Source: Clostridia bacterium
Lineage (GTDB): Bacteria > Bacillota > Clostridia > Oscillospirales > Acutalibacteraceae
Assembly (NCBI GenBank): GCA_017439545.1
Contig: JAFSIW010000078.1
Coordinates: 1 to 49,570, forward strand
DNA: 49,570 nucleotides
Direction: 5' to 3'
Shown here: one piece after another, positions 27,883-36,632 of the stretch
Numbering within the stretch: the first letter of the stretch is position 1
How the letters are laid out: every line of letters starts with the position of its first letter
Program-made: the position numbers and the translations under genes
Notes under the pieces: model-generated
What the model was told of the DNA's origin: nothing
Seen by the model: only the letters and a program-made list of their open reading frames with translations
Databases searched by the model: none

Positions 27883-29583
27883 TTAATAGGTAACGGTATG
27901 TTCGCCTTTACCGCTGACCACAACCAAGGCGTAGTCTAATCCGCCGATGGTCTTTTTGGTAACAGCCACCTCGTTACCGTCTACCTGCACCTTGTCAACA
28001 CAGGCGGGAAGCTTGACAACCATGGGGCTATCCCCTGCCAAAGTAACGGTAGCGCCTTGTTTGTTTGCGGTCAGGGTAGCCGCATCCCGTTCCATCCACC
28101 ACAGGCAAAGTTCGTCGGTGCCCGCGTTATATACCTGCCATCCCTTGGCGGCGCAATGATTGAGAATGGTATCAAAGGCACGCAAGGTCATAGTGGAATC
28201 GTACCCGCTATAAAAGGCCACGTAATGAGGATGAGAGAACAGGTTGATGGTTTGCCCATAATAGCCTGCATTGTCAGCGCACAGGTGAAGTTTTTCGCCG
28301 TCTTCACCGTATTGACCACCGATGCGAGGCTCATAATAGGTCATGGGAATGCCCACAAAGTTCAGACGTTCACTGCCGTGATCGGCATCGTCATAAACAA
28401 AATGGGGGAAGGCTGTACCAAAGCCGTAATCGTAGATGTTAAAGGCGTTGATATCGGCAAGATTCAGCGTGCCTTGCCGTCCTCCATCCCCTTTTACACC
28501 AAGAGCGGCTTGCCAGCGGGCGTATTCTGCATAGCCCACGTTGGCCAGACAGTGTGCCACGTTGCTGATGGGCAACTGAGGATAAGTTGCCATATACGTG
28601 CCCATTTGTTGCCGGAAGGATTCTTCCGTGAAGGGCACGCCGGTCATATTGTAGTGAAGCGCCAGTTCATGACCGCGGGCAATGATTTTTTCAAAGCCTT
28701 CTTTGTCTACGGTGTAATCCCCGTTTTCACTGCCGGGCATCAGATTGATGTGATACGGCAATCCTTTGGCAAACATAATTTGGGAAGCCCGCTCATCCAA
28801 CTCGGCAGAGGTATTATCATCGTCACCGCCGTAGAAGAACAGCAGATCGGCGGGGGTTACCCCATCTTTCATCACCGGCAACACGTGAAGCATAGGAAGT
28901 TTGCGGCTGTAAAGCAGATTTTCAAGCATCAGCAAATACAAGTCAGCCAGCGGTTGGGAGGAGTCGCATTCATAAGAAAGAGCGCGACCGTCAGGCACTC
29001 GTCCCACAGGGAAATAGTTGGACGGGCCTTCGGGCACCGGCTTGCCTTGAATGATCTTCAGCACCACGTAAGGCAGGTCAAAGGGAACGTAATAGGTATT
29101 CTCCCCTGCTACCAGACCGGGCAACAGTTGGTCACCCACTTGAACGGTGGCTTGCACTTTGCCCCCTTCGGTTACCAACACATCGGCCATCACAGGCAAT
29201 GCCACGTTCTTATTGGCAGGCAACACACTGTGAGGAGCGGTAAAGGTACCCACCGTTTCATACAAATCGGTTTGGGTCACTTTGCCCTTGACGGTGCAAC
29301 CGAACAACGCTTCGGCGCCTTTGGTGGCAAAGCCGATAACCAACGTTCCCTTGGCAGAGGCGGCTTGCAGGGCGCTGACCACTTCGGGAGAGAGGGTTTC
29401 GGCACCCACCAGCACCACGTCGTCTGCCTCAAAGGGGGTGGCGGACACTTGACTTACCGCCAATTTTTGTGCAGGCAGACCCAAACGGGAAGCAATTTCT
29501 TCCAAATACAAAGCGGAATACACACCGGTTTGAGCCGATTGGGCCGCCGCCTTCAATTCATTTTGCAAATAATAAACGGTCAT
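27883..29583 (-). CDS. polysaccharide deacetylase-like protein, function unknown
   Basis: 566 residues and no signal peptide, unlike its dockerin neighbours, so probably cytoplasmic. The N-terminal ~130 residues resemble a class I amidotransferase-like flavodoxin fold (DDVVLVGAETLSPEVVSAL, TLVIGFATKGAEALFG) without a catalytic Cys. The middle looks like a NodB/deacetylase barrel: FFYGGDDDN is similar to motif 1 (Asp-Asp) and HELALHYN to the metal-binding His motif, with FSHPHYVAFYSG further on. The C-terminal ~80 residues are beta-rich. Related architecture occurs in bacterial glycosidase-associated unknowns. The ATG lies one base after the stop codon of the upstream oxidoreductase, so the genes are coupled. 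Activity on a sugar or glycan is inferred only. Confidence 0.6.
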   Translation of the reverse strand: MTVYYLQNELKAAAQSAQTGVYSALYLEEIASRLGLPAQKLAVSQVSATPFEADDVVLVGAETLSPEVVSALQAASAKGTLVIGFATKGAEALFGCTVKGKVTQTDLYETVGTFTAPHSVLPANKNVALPVMADVLVTEGGKVQATVQVGDQLLPGLVAGENTYYVPFDLPYVVLKIIQGKPVPEGPSNYFPVGRVPDGRALSYECDSSQPLADLYLLMLENLLYSRKLPMLHVLPVMKDGVTPADLLFFYGGDDDNTSAELDERASQIMFAKGLPYHINLMPGSENGDYTVDKEGFEKIIARGHELALHYNMTGVPFTEESFRQQMGTYMATYPQLPISNVAHCLANVGYAEYARWQAALGVKGDGGRQGTLNLADINAFNIYDYGFGTAFPHFVYDDADHGSERLNFVGIPMTYYEPRIGGQYGEDGEKLHLCADNAGYYGQTINLFSHPHYVAFYSGYDSTMTLRAFDTILNHCAAKGWQVYNAGTDELCLWWMERDAATLTANKQGATVTLAGDSPMVVKLPACVDKVQVDGNEVAVTKKTIGGLDYALVVVSGKGEHTVTY

Positions 29584-29584
29584 T

Positions 29585-30757
29585 TTATTTCTTGCCTCGA
29601 TTCCGGAAATCAGGTACTTCTAACAAAGTACCACCCATTTCGCAAGACTGTGCCGCCAAAATTGCGGGAGCGGCGGTTTCTACTGCTTTGTAAACATCCA
29701 TAGGAGGCGTTTTATCATTGAGAATGGCATCCACAAAATAGTGAATGGGATAATAGTCGGTACCGCCGTGAGCCGCTTTTTGGATGAAATCGGGAGCATC
29801 GGGGTCATGACAGGTCCACTCCTGGGCAGTCCACTCTTTGGTTTCAGCATCATACATTTTGGGGGTATCGATGGTGGAACGAGCCCATTCCACCGATTTT
29901 TTGGTGCCTTTCAGTTGATACCAGTGAGCGCCGGTCTGGGCTTTGGAGCCGTAAGGAGAGGAATAACCGGTACGGACCGAGAAAACGGTATCGTTATCGT
30001 TATACATAATAGCGTTTTGAATATCGCGGGAATTAAGACCGGGGGTGCCGTAGCTCAAGGGTTGCACACCCATGCAAGAAACCTTGGTGATGCGGCCGCC
30101 GGTTACCGAAAGCAGCGGGCTCAAGGTGTGGGGCAAATAGAAAATGGGGTTGCGCCACAGCCAGTTGCGCCAAGAGTGACGGTATTCGGGATTGGCAAAA
30201 TAAGTAGTGTCAGAGGTAACCACGGTGTGACCGGTCTTGCGGTTAACGAAGTTGTCCCAAGCGGGTTCGTAGTGGAGGTATTCCCCATCGGCAAAGATGA
30301 TGTGACCCAACTCCCCTGCTTCGGCCATGGCTTTCCAATCCTGAATGAATTTCCAATAGCGGGTCTGTTCGGCCAACTGATATTTACAACCGGTAGCTTC
30401 TACGGCATCCACCAATTTTTCGCATTGTTCAATAGAGAATGCGGCAGGTACTTCGGTCATAACGTGCAGACCCTTATGCATGGCATCTACCGCGATATCC
30501 ACCTGCACGTCGGGATCGCAGGTAATGAGCACGGCATCCAGCTTTTCTTTTTTGACCATTTCTTCGTAAGAGGTGTAGGAACGAAGAGTTTGACCGCAGA
30601 TGCTTTGATAGATACCCACAAAGTGTTCGGCTTTGCCCATTGCGGTATCACAGCAAGCCACGATCTCCAGATCGGGATGCATATAATAACAGGTCATAAG
30701 AGCGTGACAGCGGGAACTGGTGCCCACCAGACCCATACGTACTTTTTTGTTTGCCAT
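29585..30757 (-). CDS. Gfo/Idh/MocA family oxidoreductase
   Basis: 390-residue NAD(P)-dependent sugar-type oxidoreductase. The N-terminal Rossmann fold (VRMGLVGTSSRCHALMTCYY, then LDAVLITCDPDVQVDIAVDA) is followed by the family C-terminal alpha/beta domain (GGRITKVSCMG, HWYQLKGTKKSVEWARS). The usual EKP, whose Lys is catalytic in many members, reads EVP (MTEVPAAFSIEQC), and the upstream paralogue has QVP, so chemistry may differ or rely on another residue. AAGGTGG precedes the ATG. Part of the minus-strand carbohydrate operon, directly before the deacetylase-like gene. The substrate is unknown. Confidence 0.85.
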   Translation of the reverse strand: MANKKVRMGLVGTSSRCHALMTCYYMHPDLEIVACCDTAMGKAEHFVGIYQSICGQTLRSYTSYEEMVKKEKLDAVLITCDPDVQVDIAVDAMHKGLHVMTEVPAAFSIEQCEKLVDAVEATGCKYQLAEQTRYWKFIQDWKAMAEAGELGHIIFADGEYLHYEPAWDNFVNRKTGHTVVTSDTTYFANPEYRHSWRNWLWRNPIFYLPHTLSPLLSVTGGRITKVSCMGVQPLSYGTPGLNSRDIQNAIMYNDNDTVFSVRTGYSSPYGSKAQTGAHWYQLKGTKKSVEWARSTIDTPKMYDAETKEWTAQEWTCHDPDAPDFIQKAAHGGTDYYPIHYFVDAILNDKTPPMDVYKAVETAAPAILAAQSCEMGGTLLEVPDFRNRGKK

Positions 30758-30796
30758 AATAATCAGCCACCTTTTAAAAGTGAATAAAGTATATTG

Positions 30797-31948
30797 TTAC
30801 CGAAAACTCGGAACTTCGATGAGTTTACCGCCCTGCTCGCTGGACTGAGCCGCCGCAATGGCGGGAGCCGCCAGTTCTACACAGGCGAGGGCATCCATAC
30901 GAGGCTTGATTCCTTTTTGAATGCCGTCTAAAAATGCCAGAATGGGGAACAGATCCACCCCACCGTGACCGCTTTCTTGTACCAGCGGATCATCGCTTTT
31001 GGGGGGCACGCCCCAATTCTCTGCCGTCCATTCTTTGGTGGCGGCGTCAAATCGTTTGGGAGTGTCGATCTCACTACGGGCCCATTCCACCGTGGCTTTG
31101 GTACCTTTGAGCTGATACCAATGGGCTCCCGTGCCCGCTTTAAAGCCGTGGGGAGTGGTAAATCCCGTTTTGACCACGAACACGGTGTCCTTATCGTTGT
31201 ACATCACGGCGGTTTCCAGATCCCGCACCATAAATCCTTCGGAAGAATAACTTTCCGGCTTGGTGCCAAAGCAAGAAACCTTGGTAATGCGACCACCGGT
31301 GACGGTCAGCAAAGGATTCAGCGTATGGGGCAAATACAGAATGGGGTGTTTGAACACCCGATGCCGCCAACTTTCCCGATACCCTTCTTCTTTACCAAGA
31401 GAGGCATCGTCGGTTATGATGGGCTTGCCGCTGTTTTCATCCACAAACCAATCCCATTTTGGTTCGTAGTGTAAATATTCACCCTCAGCGAAAATGATAT
31501 GTCCCAGTTCACCCTGCGCCATCAGCTTGCGCCATTCTTCCACAAACTGCCAGCAATGGGCTTGCTCGGCACCCACGAACACCACGCCGCTTTCTCGCGC
31601 AGCATCCATCAAAGCGTGACAATCTTCCATAGTCACTGCAACGGGTACCTGACACAGCACGTGCTTACCCCGTTTCATTTCTGAAACCGCCAGTTTGGGT
31701 TGGGTCTCGGGACTAAGGGCGATCATAACACCATCGTACTTGCCTTTCTTAGTCAGTTCGTCATAAGAGGAAAAGGCAGCAACCTCTTGCCCTGTTTGTT
31801 TTACAAAGGTTTGGCAGGCGTTTTGCAACACGTCGGCAGAGTGATCGCAAATAGCCACCAGATCGGCGCGACCTGTTTTTTGCAGATTCAGCGCCATGGA
31901 AAGGCCCATGGGTCCTGCCCCGATGAGAGCAATCTTTAACGGCTTCAT
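30797..31948 (-). CDS. Gfo/Idh/MocA family oxidoreductase, paralogue
   Basis: 383 residues, clearly homologous to the next gene throughout (EGEYLHYEPKWDWFV versus DGEYLHYEPAWDNFV; GAHWYQLKGTK in both). The Rossmann motif IALIGAGPMGLSMAL is intact. EKP is replaced by QVP (LCQVPVAVTMEDC). Two such enzymes in a row may act as a pair, for example oxidising and then reducing a sugar intermediate as in oxidoreductase-assisted glycoside cleavage; this is inference. First gene of the minus operon, with GAGGAGGGG before ATG, facing the AraC regulator. Confidence 0.85.
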   Translation of the reverse strand: MKPLKIALIGAGPMGLSMALNLQKTGRADLVAICDHSADVLQNACQTFVKQTGQEVAAFSSYDELTKKGKYDGVMIALSPETQPKLAVSEMKRGKHVLCQVPVAVTMEDCHALMDAARESGVVFVGAEQAHCWQFVEEWRKLMAQGELGHIIFAEGEYLHYEPKWDWFVDENSGKPIITDDASLGKEEGYRESWRHRVFKHPILYLPHTLNPLLTVTGGRITKVSCFGTKPESYSSEGFMVRDLETAVMYNDKDTVFVVKTGFTTPHGFKAGTGAHWYQLKGTKATVEWARSEIDTPKRFDAATKEWTAENWGVPPKSDDPLVQESGHGGVDLFPILAFLDGIQKGIKPRMDALACVELAAPAIAAAQSSEQGGKLIEVPSFR

Positions 31949-32080
31949 ACCTACCCCTCCTCATCCTTGTAGTTTTCGATTCCATTATAGCAAATAACCT
32001 TTCGTTTGTATTTATGAAATCATACAACAAATTTGTAAAATTATATAAAATCTTCTCATTCTTTGATGTTAATTATTTGT

Positions 32081-32105
32081 AAAAACCCCATAAAACGGGG
32101 TTTTT
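32081..32105. terminator. symmetric hairpin in the araC/oxidoreductase intergenic region
   Basis: AAAAACCCC (32081-32089) pairs with GGGGTTTTT (32097-32105) over a 7-base loop, with A and T tracts giving terminator form on both strands. It stands between two divergent genes, where a terminator is not needed; it may insulate them or be a leader element. The promoter of the minus operon could not be fixed. Confidence 0.6.
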
Positions 32106-32179
32106 GGCTGATTTCATTTAAGAAATCTTCTCTTATGGTCGTTTTATCATATCAAATCGATTTTTTCTTCATTTTTATC

Positions 32180-32208
32180 TTGTAATCGGATAAAATATTT
32201 GATAAACT
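32180..32208 (+). promoter_or_regulatory. promoter of the araC-type regulator
   Basis: TTGTAA (32180-32185), 17 bases, TAAACT (32203-32208), about 30 bases before the ATG. Moderate match. Confidence 0.5.
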
Positions 32209-32238
32209 ATGGTTATCAATCTATGGGAGGAATTACAA

Positions 32239-33141
32239 ATGGAATGGCAATACAACCCGATTTCTTGCTCCAAGGTAGTTGACATTACCGCTTTGGTTGC
32301 GGTGTATGATATCGATCTTCCCAAGAACTTCACCTTTACGCCGGAGCACCATCGTTGTTGGGAATTGAATTTTCACGATTACGGTGAAACACGTTTGTAT
32401 GCCGACGGCAAGGAATTTGCTCTTTCTAAGCACGATATGATTCTATATGCCCCCATGGTGGAGCACGGAATTACCGAGCAGACCGAAGATGCTTCCAACA
32501 CCGTTTCGGTATCGTTTGAAAGTGACAGTCCCCTATTATATCGATTGGCAAATCGAGTGATTCGCGTGCCCGGTGAACTACAAAAAACCTTGAGTTCTCT
32601 GTTAAAGCTTGCCACCTTTTTTACCGAGCAGGGATTGCAACCCAACCTTCTTACTCAGCCCTTCAACAGCACCGATCTGACCGAGCAGGAACAGATTGTT
32701 TTGCAACGAATGAAAGGTCTGCTTGAGGACTTCTTTTTACGCCTCCTCTTTGCCGACCAACAAGTATCGCAGTCCCAGCAAATGCCTAAGCTTACCGCTG
32801 AAAACCGACAAAAGAATCTTTCAAAATCGGTACAAGAATACATCGAATTGAATTTGGATAAAAAGCTGACCTTACAAAATATCGGCAATCATTTTAATGT
32901 AAGCGTCAGCAAGCTGTGTCGGGATATTAAAACCACTACCGGCTGTAGTTTGCAAGAGCTGATCGCCAACAAACGGCTGAAAGTGGCCAAACAAATGATT
33001 CTTCGGGAAGAGTATAACTTTACCGAAATTTCTGAGCGATTGGGATTTTCTTCTCTGCACTATTTCTCTCAATGGTTCAAAAAGATGACCAATCGTTCTC
33101 CTACCGAATACGCCACCTCGGTTAAGGGACGAAGTGAATAA
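32239..33141 (+). CDS. AraC family transcriptional regulator
   Basis: 300 residues. The N-terminal cupin-like sensor domain (HHRCWELNFHDYGETRLYADG, LSKHDMILYAPMVEHGI) precedes a C-terminal AraC/XylS DNA-binding domain with two helix-turn-helices: LTLQNIGNHFNVSVSKLCRD and FTEISERLGFSSLHYFSQWF. Regulators of this type usually activate carbohydrate genes when a sugar binds the cupin. The divergent position next to the Gfo/Idh operon makes that operon the likely target. ATG 32239 follows GGGAGG; an in-frame ATG at 32209 falls at the promoter and is rejected. Confidence 0.9.
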   Translation: MEWQYNPISCSKVVDITALVAVYDIDLPKNFTFTPEHHRCWELNFHDYGETRLYADGKEFALSKHDMILYAPMVEHGITEQTEDASNTVSVSFESDSPLLYRLANRVIRVPGELQKTLSSLLKLATFFTEQGLQPNLLTQPFNSTDLTEQEQIVLQRMKGLLEDFFLRLLFADQQVSQSQQMPKLTAENRQKNLSKSVQEYIELNLDKKLTLQNIGNHFNVSVSKLCRDIKTTTGCSLQELIANKRLKVAKQMILREEYNFTEISERLGFSSLHYFSQWFKKMTNRSPTEYATSVKGRSE

Positions 33142-33149
33142 AATGTTTT

Positions 33150-33177
33150 GAGCACAGGAAACCCTGTGCTCCTTTTT
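33150..33177 (+). terminator. terminator after the araC-type gene
   Basis: GAGCACAGG (33150-33158) with CCTGTGCTC (33163-33171), then a T run. Confidence 0.9.
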
Positions 33178-33282
33178 ATTGCATAAAACCTTGATCTAAC
33201 GGGAATTCTACCCATAGTAGAGCAACGAAAGAAATTCTATTTTTGCGAAAAAATTCATAGAATCCCTAAACCCAACAGTTCC

Positions 33283-33311
33283 GTGACAAAAGAGCGGGCG
33301 GGGCGTATAAT
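33283..33311 (+). promoter_or_regulatory. promoter of the hemolysin III-like gene
   Basis: GTGACA (33283-33288), 17-base GC-rich spacer, TATAAT (33306-33311). An ATTCTAT/ATAGAAT inverted repeat lies just upstream (about 33234-33264). Confidence 0.6.
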
Positions 33312-33344
33312 ATATTCATCAAATCAGAGAAGGAAGATACATTG

Positions 33345-34016
33345 ATGACAAGAACCAAACTGTGCGACCGCAAGTTGCCGACATACACCATCGGTGAGGA
33401 GCGGTTTAACATGATCTCACACATTGTTGGCGGAGGGTTTGGCGTGATCGCCCTGACGCTATCGGTAATTTTTGCCGCACTGAGCGGCGATCCCTATGCC
33501 GTAGTAGGCTGTTCGGTTTACGGCGCTACCATGGTGATCCTTTACACCATATCCAGTATTTACCACGGACTCAAACCACCCTTTGCCAAGAAGGTGATGC
33601 AAGTGCTGGACCATTGCGCCATCTACTTTTTGATTGCAGGCACATACACGCCGATTTTATTGACCGCCATTCGTAAGGTCAGTCCCGTGACCGCTTGGGT
33701 GCTATTCGGAGTTGTATGGGGCTTGGCGGCCCTTGCCACTACCCTGACCGCCATTGATTTGAAGAAGTATTCGGTTTTTTCCATGATCTGCTATATTTTT
33801 ATGGGATGGTGCATTTTGTTAGCCCCTAAAATCACGCTGCAAGCCATTCCCCTGCCAGGCTTTCTGTATCTGCTGGCAGGCGGCATTGTTTATTCCATCG
33901 GTGCAGTGCTGTACGGCCTGGGCAAAACCAAAAAATATATGCATTCGGTATTTCATTTATTTGTAGTAGCAGGCAGTATTTTACAGTTCTTATGCATTCA
34001 GTTTTACGTCATTTGA
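33345..34016 (+). CDS. PAQR/hemolysin III family membrane protein
   Basis: 223 residues, seven predicted membrane helices. Family signatures: EERFNMISHIVGGGFG at the start, SSIYHG, LDHCAIYFLIAGTYTP and HSVFHLFVVAGS, which supply the conserved Ser, Asp and His of the PAQR zinc site. Bacterial members (YqfA-like) are inner-membrane proteins of unclear role, proposed in lipid metabolism or membrane homeostasis; 'hemolysin' is a historic name. ATG 33345 follows AGGAAG; a TTG just before it is not needed. Single-gene unit. Confidence 0.93.
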   Translation: MTRTKLCDRKLPTYTIGEERFNMISHIVGGGFGVIALTLSVIFAALSGDPYAVVGCSVYGATMVILYTISSIYHGLKPPFAKKVMQVLDHCAIYFLIAGTYTPILLTAIRKVSPVTAWVLFGVVWGLAALATTLTAIDLKKYSVFSMICYIFMGWCILLAPKITLQAIPLPGFLYLLAGGIVYSIGAVLYGLGKTKKYMHSVFHLFVVAGSILQFLCIQFYVI

Positions 34017-34025
34017 CCATAAAAC

Positions 34026-34062
34026 AAAAAAGCCTTCGAGGATGTTCCCCGAAGGCTTTTTT
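34026..34062. terminator. bidirectional terminator
   Basis: AAAAAAGCCTTCG (34026-34038) pairs perfectly with CGAAGGCTTTTTT (34050-34062). It ends the PAQR gene and the convergent aromatic-acid operon. Confidence 0.9.
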
Positions 34063-34069
34063 CATTGAA

Positions 34070-34825
34070 TTACAGCGTATCGGCAGATTGGTCTTCTACC
34101 GCAACGGGAGCGTCTTCGGCAACCGAATCCGTCGTTTTAAAGGGGTTATAAAACACCACCGCTGCCACTACCAACAGCACAACCAAATACCCCACACTCG
34201 TGTTGAACCAATCAACGATCCCATTCAACAAACCGGTGTGATAGTTTACGGCAATTACGATGGCCTCAAAGCAATAAAACAGGTAGTTCAGTCCGTGGAA
34301 TATCACCACAACGCCTGCGGCAATATACTTGAACAGGATGGTAAGCTTCTTACCGTCAAGGAAATAATGCAAGCCAATCACTCCGAAGCCTGCCGTCATA
34401 GCAAGAGAGTAGATCACGTTACCCATCACGCTCAAGACAGTGGGAAAAACAAAGGAATAACCGCCGCCGAACATACCGAAAAAGGACAGCACCGCAATCG
34501 CCAGCAGGCCGATGGGGAACAAAACCTTGTATTTGGTTTGATTCAGCAGTAAGCCGGCAGGCAGAGCGAGGTATGCCAGATCCCACAGTAAGGTTACAAC
34601 AAAGGCGTTCCAAAACCAGACGACCACATTGTCCCACAACCACGGAAGGTGGAATTCAAACCCTTCAAACAGATAGATCAGGTGCTGAATGGTATCGCCG
34701 ATACTCACAAGTGCTTGATAACCGACCACCAACAAAGCGGCAGCCAGACAAATAGCGGCAATCAGAGTGGATTTATCTTGGGCAAGACCCCGCAAGGAGC
34801 CGTTGAGTTTTTCTTTCATATTCAC
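34070..34825 (-). CDS. unknown polytopic membrane protein
   Basis: 251 residues with about six hydrophobic helices and an acidic cytoplasm-like tail (TTDSVAEDAPVAVEDQSADTL). Not recognised. The start is GTG 34825, eight bases after AAAGGAG; ATG 34819 is the alternative. Last gene of the acyl-CoA ligase-iorA-iorB-paaK-ACT operon, 15 bases after the ACT gene, so a part in aromatic acid transport or efflux is possible but unproven. Confidence 0.7.
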   Translation of the reverse strand: MNMKEKLNGSLRGLAQDKSTLIAAICLAAALLVVGYQALVSIGDTIQHLIYLFEGFEFHLPWLWDNVVVWFWNAFVVTLLWDLAYLALPAGLLLNQTKYKVLFPIGLLAIAVLSFFGMFGGGYSFVFPTVLSVMGNVIYSLAMTAGFGVIGLHYFLDGKKLTILFKYIAAGVVVIFHGLNYLFYCFEAIVIAVNYHTGLLNGIVDWFNTSVGYLVVLLVVAAVVFYNPFKTTDSVAEDAPVAVEDQSADTL

Positions 34826-34840
34826 AGAATGCTCTCCTTT

Positions 34841-35272
34841 TTATAGTTTGGCAACGTCCGCATCGGTGATGATGTGGAATCCTGCATCCTCCAATGCCCT
34901 TTCGGTAGCGGCGTTATCCGCCACGCGAAGCACCACGTAGGCATGTTTTTCGGTACGGGTCATAAAGGCATACAGATATTCCATATTGATACCTGCCTTA
35001 TCCAGCACCGCCAAGGCTTTGGAAAGTTTACCCGGTTGATCCCCGATTTTAACCCCCACCACATCGGTCGTGTTGATCAAATGACCTTCCTCCGCCAAAG
35101 TTTTCAGCGCGGTTTCGTTGTCATCCACAATCAAACGAAGAATACCGAAATCCTGGGTGTCGGCGATAGACAGCGCACGAATATTTACTTGATGGACAGC
35201 AAGGGTATTGGTAATCTCTACCAAAGCACCTTGCTTATTTTCTACAAAAACAGTTAATTGCTTTAACGACAT
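34841..35272 (-). CDS. tandem ACT-domain protein
   Basis: 143 residues made of two ACT domains (1-~65: LTVFVENKQGALVEITNTL; ~70-140: VGVKIGDQPGKLSKALAVL). ACT pairs bind amino acids and act as sensors. Small double-ACT proteins of this type commonly stand beside paaK and iorAB in anaerobes, and this one has that place (17 bases after paaK). It probably senses an aromatic amino acid or related ligand. GAGGAG precedes the ATG. Confidence 0.9.
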   Translation of the reverse strand: MSLKQLTVFVENKQGALVEITNTLAVHQVNIRALSIADTQDFGILRLIVDDNETALKTLAEEGHLINTTDVVGVKIGDQPGKLSKALAVLDKAGINMEYLYAFMTRTEKHAYVVLRVADNAATERALEDAGFHIITDADVAKL

Positions 35273-35289
35273 AACCGATTACTCCTCTC

Positions 35290-36597
35290 TTATACCAATT
35301 TCCGTTTATCAATGACGCGTACGGCTTTGCCCTCACTGCGGGTGATGGACTTGGGCGGTACCAGATGCACGGCGGGATTGATGCCCAGCATCACTTTCAT
35401 CGCGTTGGACAGGGCTTTTTCTTGTTGGGTTACGCCGCTGACCGTATCGGTAAACTGTTCGGGATTCATTTCCACATTAACATCAAAGGTATCGTTGTTG
35501 CCCTTGCGGTCAACAATGATCTGATAGTTGGGTTGATAGCCTTCTTTGAGCAATACAGTTTCAATCTGGCTGGGGAATACGTTCACCCCGCGGATGATAA
35601 GCATATCGTCGGTGCGACCCATGGGTTTGGCCATTTTAATGAAGGTACGACCGCAAGAGCACTCTTTACGGGTGAGCACGCAAATATCACGGGTGCGATA
35701 GCGAAGCAGAGGGAACGCTTCTTTATCAAGAGAGGTGAATACCAATTCCCCTTTACTGCCTTCGGGCAACACTTCGCCGGTATCGGGATCGATGATTTCG
35801 GCTAAGAAGTGGTCTTCGTTGATATGCATACCGGTTTGCTCTTCACATTCAAAGGATACGCCCGGGCCGGTGGTTTCGGTCAGACCGTAAATATCGTAGG
35901 CTTTGATACCCAGCGTATCTTGAATTTGTTGGCGCATTTCTTCGGTCCAGGGTTCGGCACCGAAGATCCCTGCTTTGAGAGGAATATCTTCCGGCTTGTA
36001 GCCTTGTTCTTTCAAAGATTCGCCGATATAAGCGGCATAAGAAGGGGTACAGCACAAAATAGTAGCGCTCAGGTCGGTCATAAACTGAATTTGCCGTTCG
36101 GTAAAACCGGAGGACATAGGCAACGTCAGACAGCCCACCTTATGAGAGCCGCCGTTGAGTCCGGGACCGCCGGTAAACAAGCCGTAACCATAGGCTACCT
36201 GACAAACGTCTTTATTGGAGCCGCCTGCCGCAACGATGGCGCGAGCACAGCAATCTTCCCACAAATCCACGTCCTTTTGGGTATAAAAGGCTACTACACG
36301 GCGACCGGTAGTACCCGAAGTAGACTGAATGCGAACACAATCTTCTAACGGTTTGGCAAGCAGACCGTAAGGATAGGCATCCCGCAAATCTGCCTTGGTG
36401 AGGAACGGCAGTTTATGCAGATCTTCAATACCATGGATATCTTCGGGCTTCACACCCTTTTCATCCATCAAATTACGGTAGTACGGTACGTTTTCGTACA
36501 CGTGCTTGACCTGTTTCACCAGTTTTTCAGACTGCATTTGCTTGATCTGATCCACCGGCATGGTTTCAATTTCTTTTTGGAAATACCGTTTTTCCAT
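35290..36597 (-). CDS. paaK: phenylacetate-CoA ligase type enzyme
   Basis: 435 residues. ANL-superfamily adenylate-forming ligase that activates phenylacetate or similar aryl acids with ATP and CoA. Motifs: the P-loop STSGTTGRRVVAFY, YGLTETTGPG (A5) and YRTRDICVL, with C-terminal MLIIRGVNVFPSQIE and the AMP-binding C-terminal domain. In anaerobes it works with indolepyruvate:ferredoxin oxidoreductase, which makes aryl-acetyl-CoA from aromatic 2-oxo acids; run in reverse, the ligase can yield ATP. It lies between iorB and the ACT gene. AGAAGG precedes the ATG. The exact aryl acid is unknown. Confidence 0.93.
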   Translation of the reverse strand: MEKRYFQKEIETMPVDQIKQMQSEKLVKQVKHVYENVPYYRNLMDEKGVKPEDIHGIEDLHKLPFLTKADLRDAYPYGLLAKPLEDCVRIQSTSGTTGRRVVAFYTQKDVDLWEDCCARAIVAAGGSNKDVCQVAYGYGLFTGGPGLNGGSHKVGCLTLPMSSGFTERQIQFMTDLSATILCCTPSYAAYIGESLKEQGYKPEDIPLKAGIFGAEPWTEEMRQQIQDTLGIKAYDIYGLTETTGPGVSFECEEQTGMHINEDHFLAEIIDPDTGEVLPEGSKGELVFTSLDKEAFPLLRYRTRDICVLTRKECSCGRTFIKMAKPMGRTDDMLIIRGVNVFPSQIETVLLKEGYQPNYQIIVDRKGNNDTFDVNVEMNPEQFTDTVSGVTQQEKALSNAMKVMLGINPAVHLVPPKSITRSEGKAVRVIDKRKLV

Positions 36598-36632
36598 ACT
36601 TTTGCGCCTTCTTTTTTAAAATTTTAATTGAT

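Noticed and set aside
28057-29703. 548-codon plus-strand frame opposite the deacetylase-like gene
   Set aside because: No ribosome site, no recognisable motif, and the minus frame is translationally coupled to its neighbour; shadow of biased codons.
29741-30787. Long plus-strand frame opposite a Gfo/Idh gene
   Set aside because: The minus-strand gene has clear Rossmann and family motifs; the plus frame does not.
33234-33264. ATTCTAT/ATAGAAT inverted repeat as an operator
   Set aside because: AT-rich, single copy in the window and with no second site; not enough to claim.
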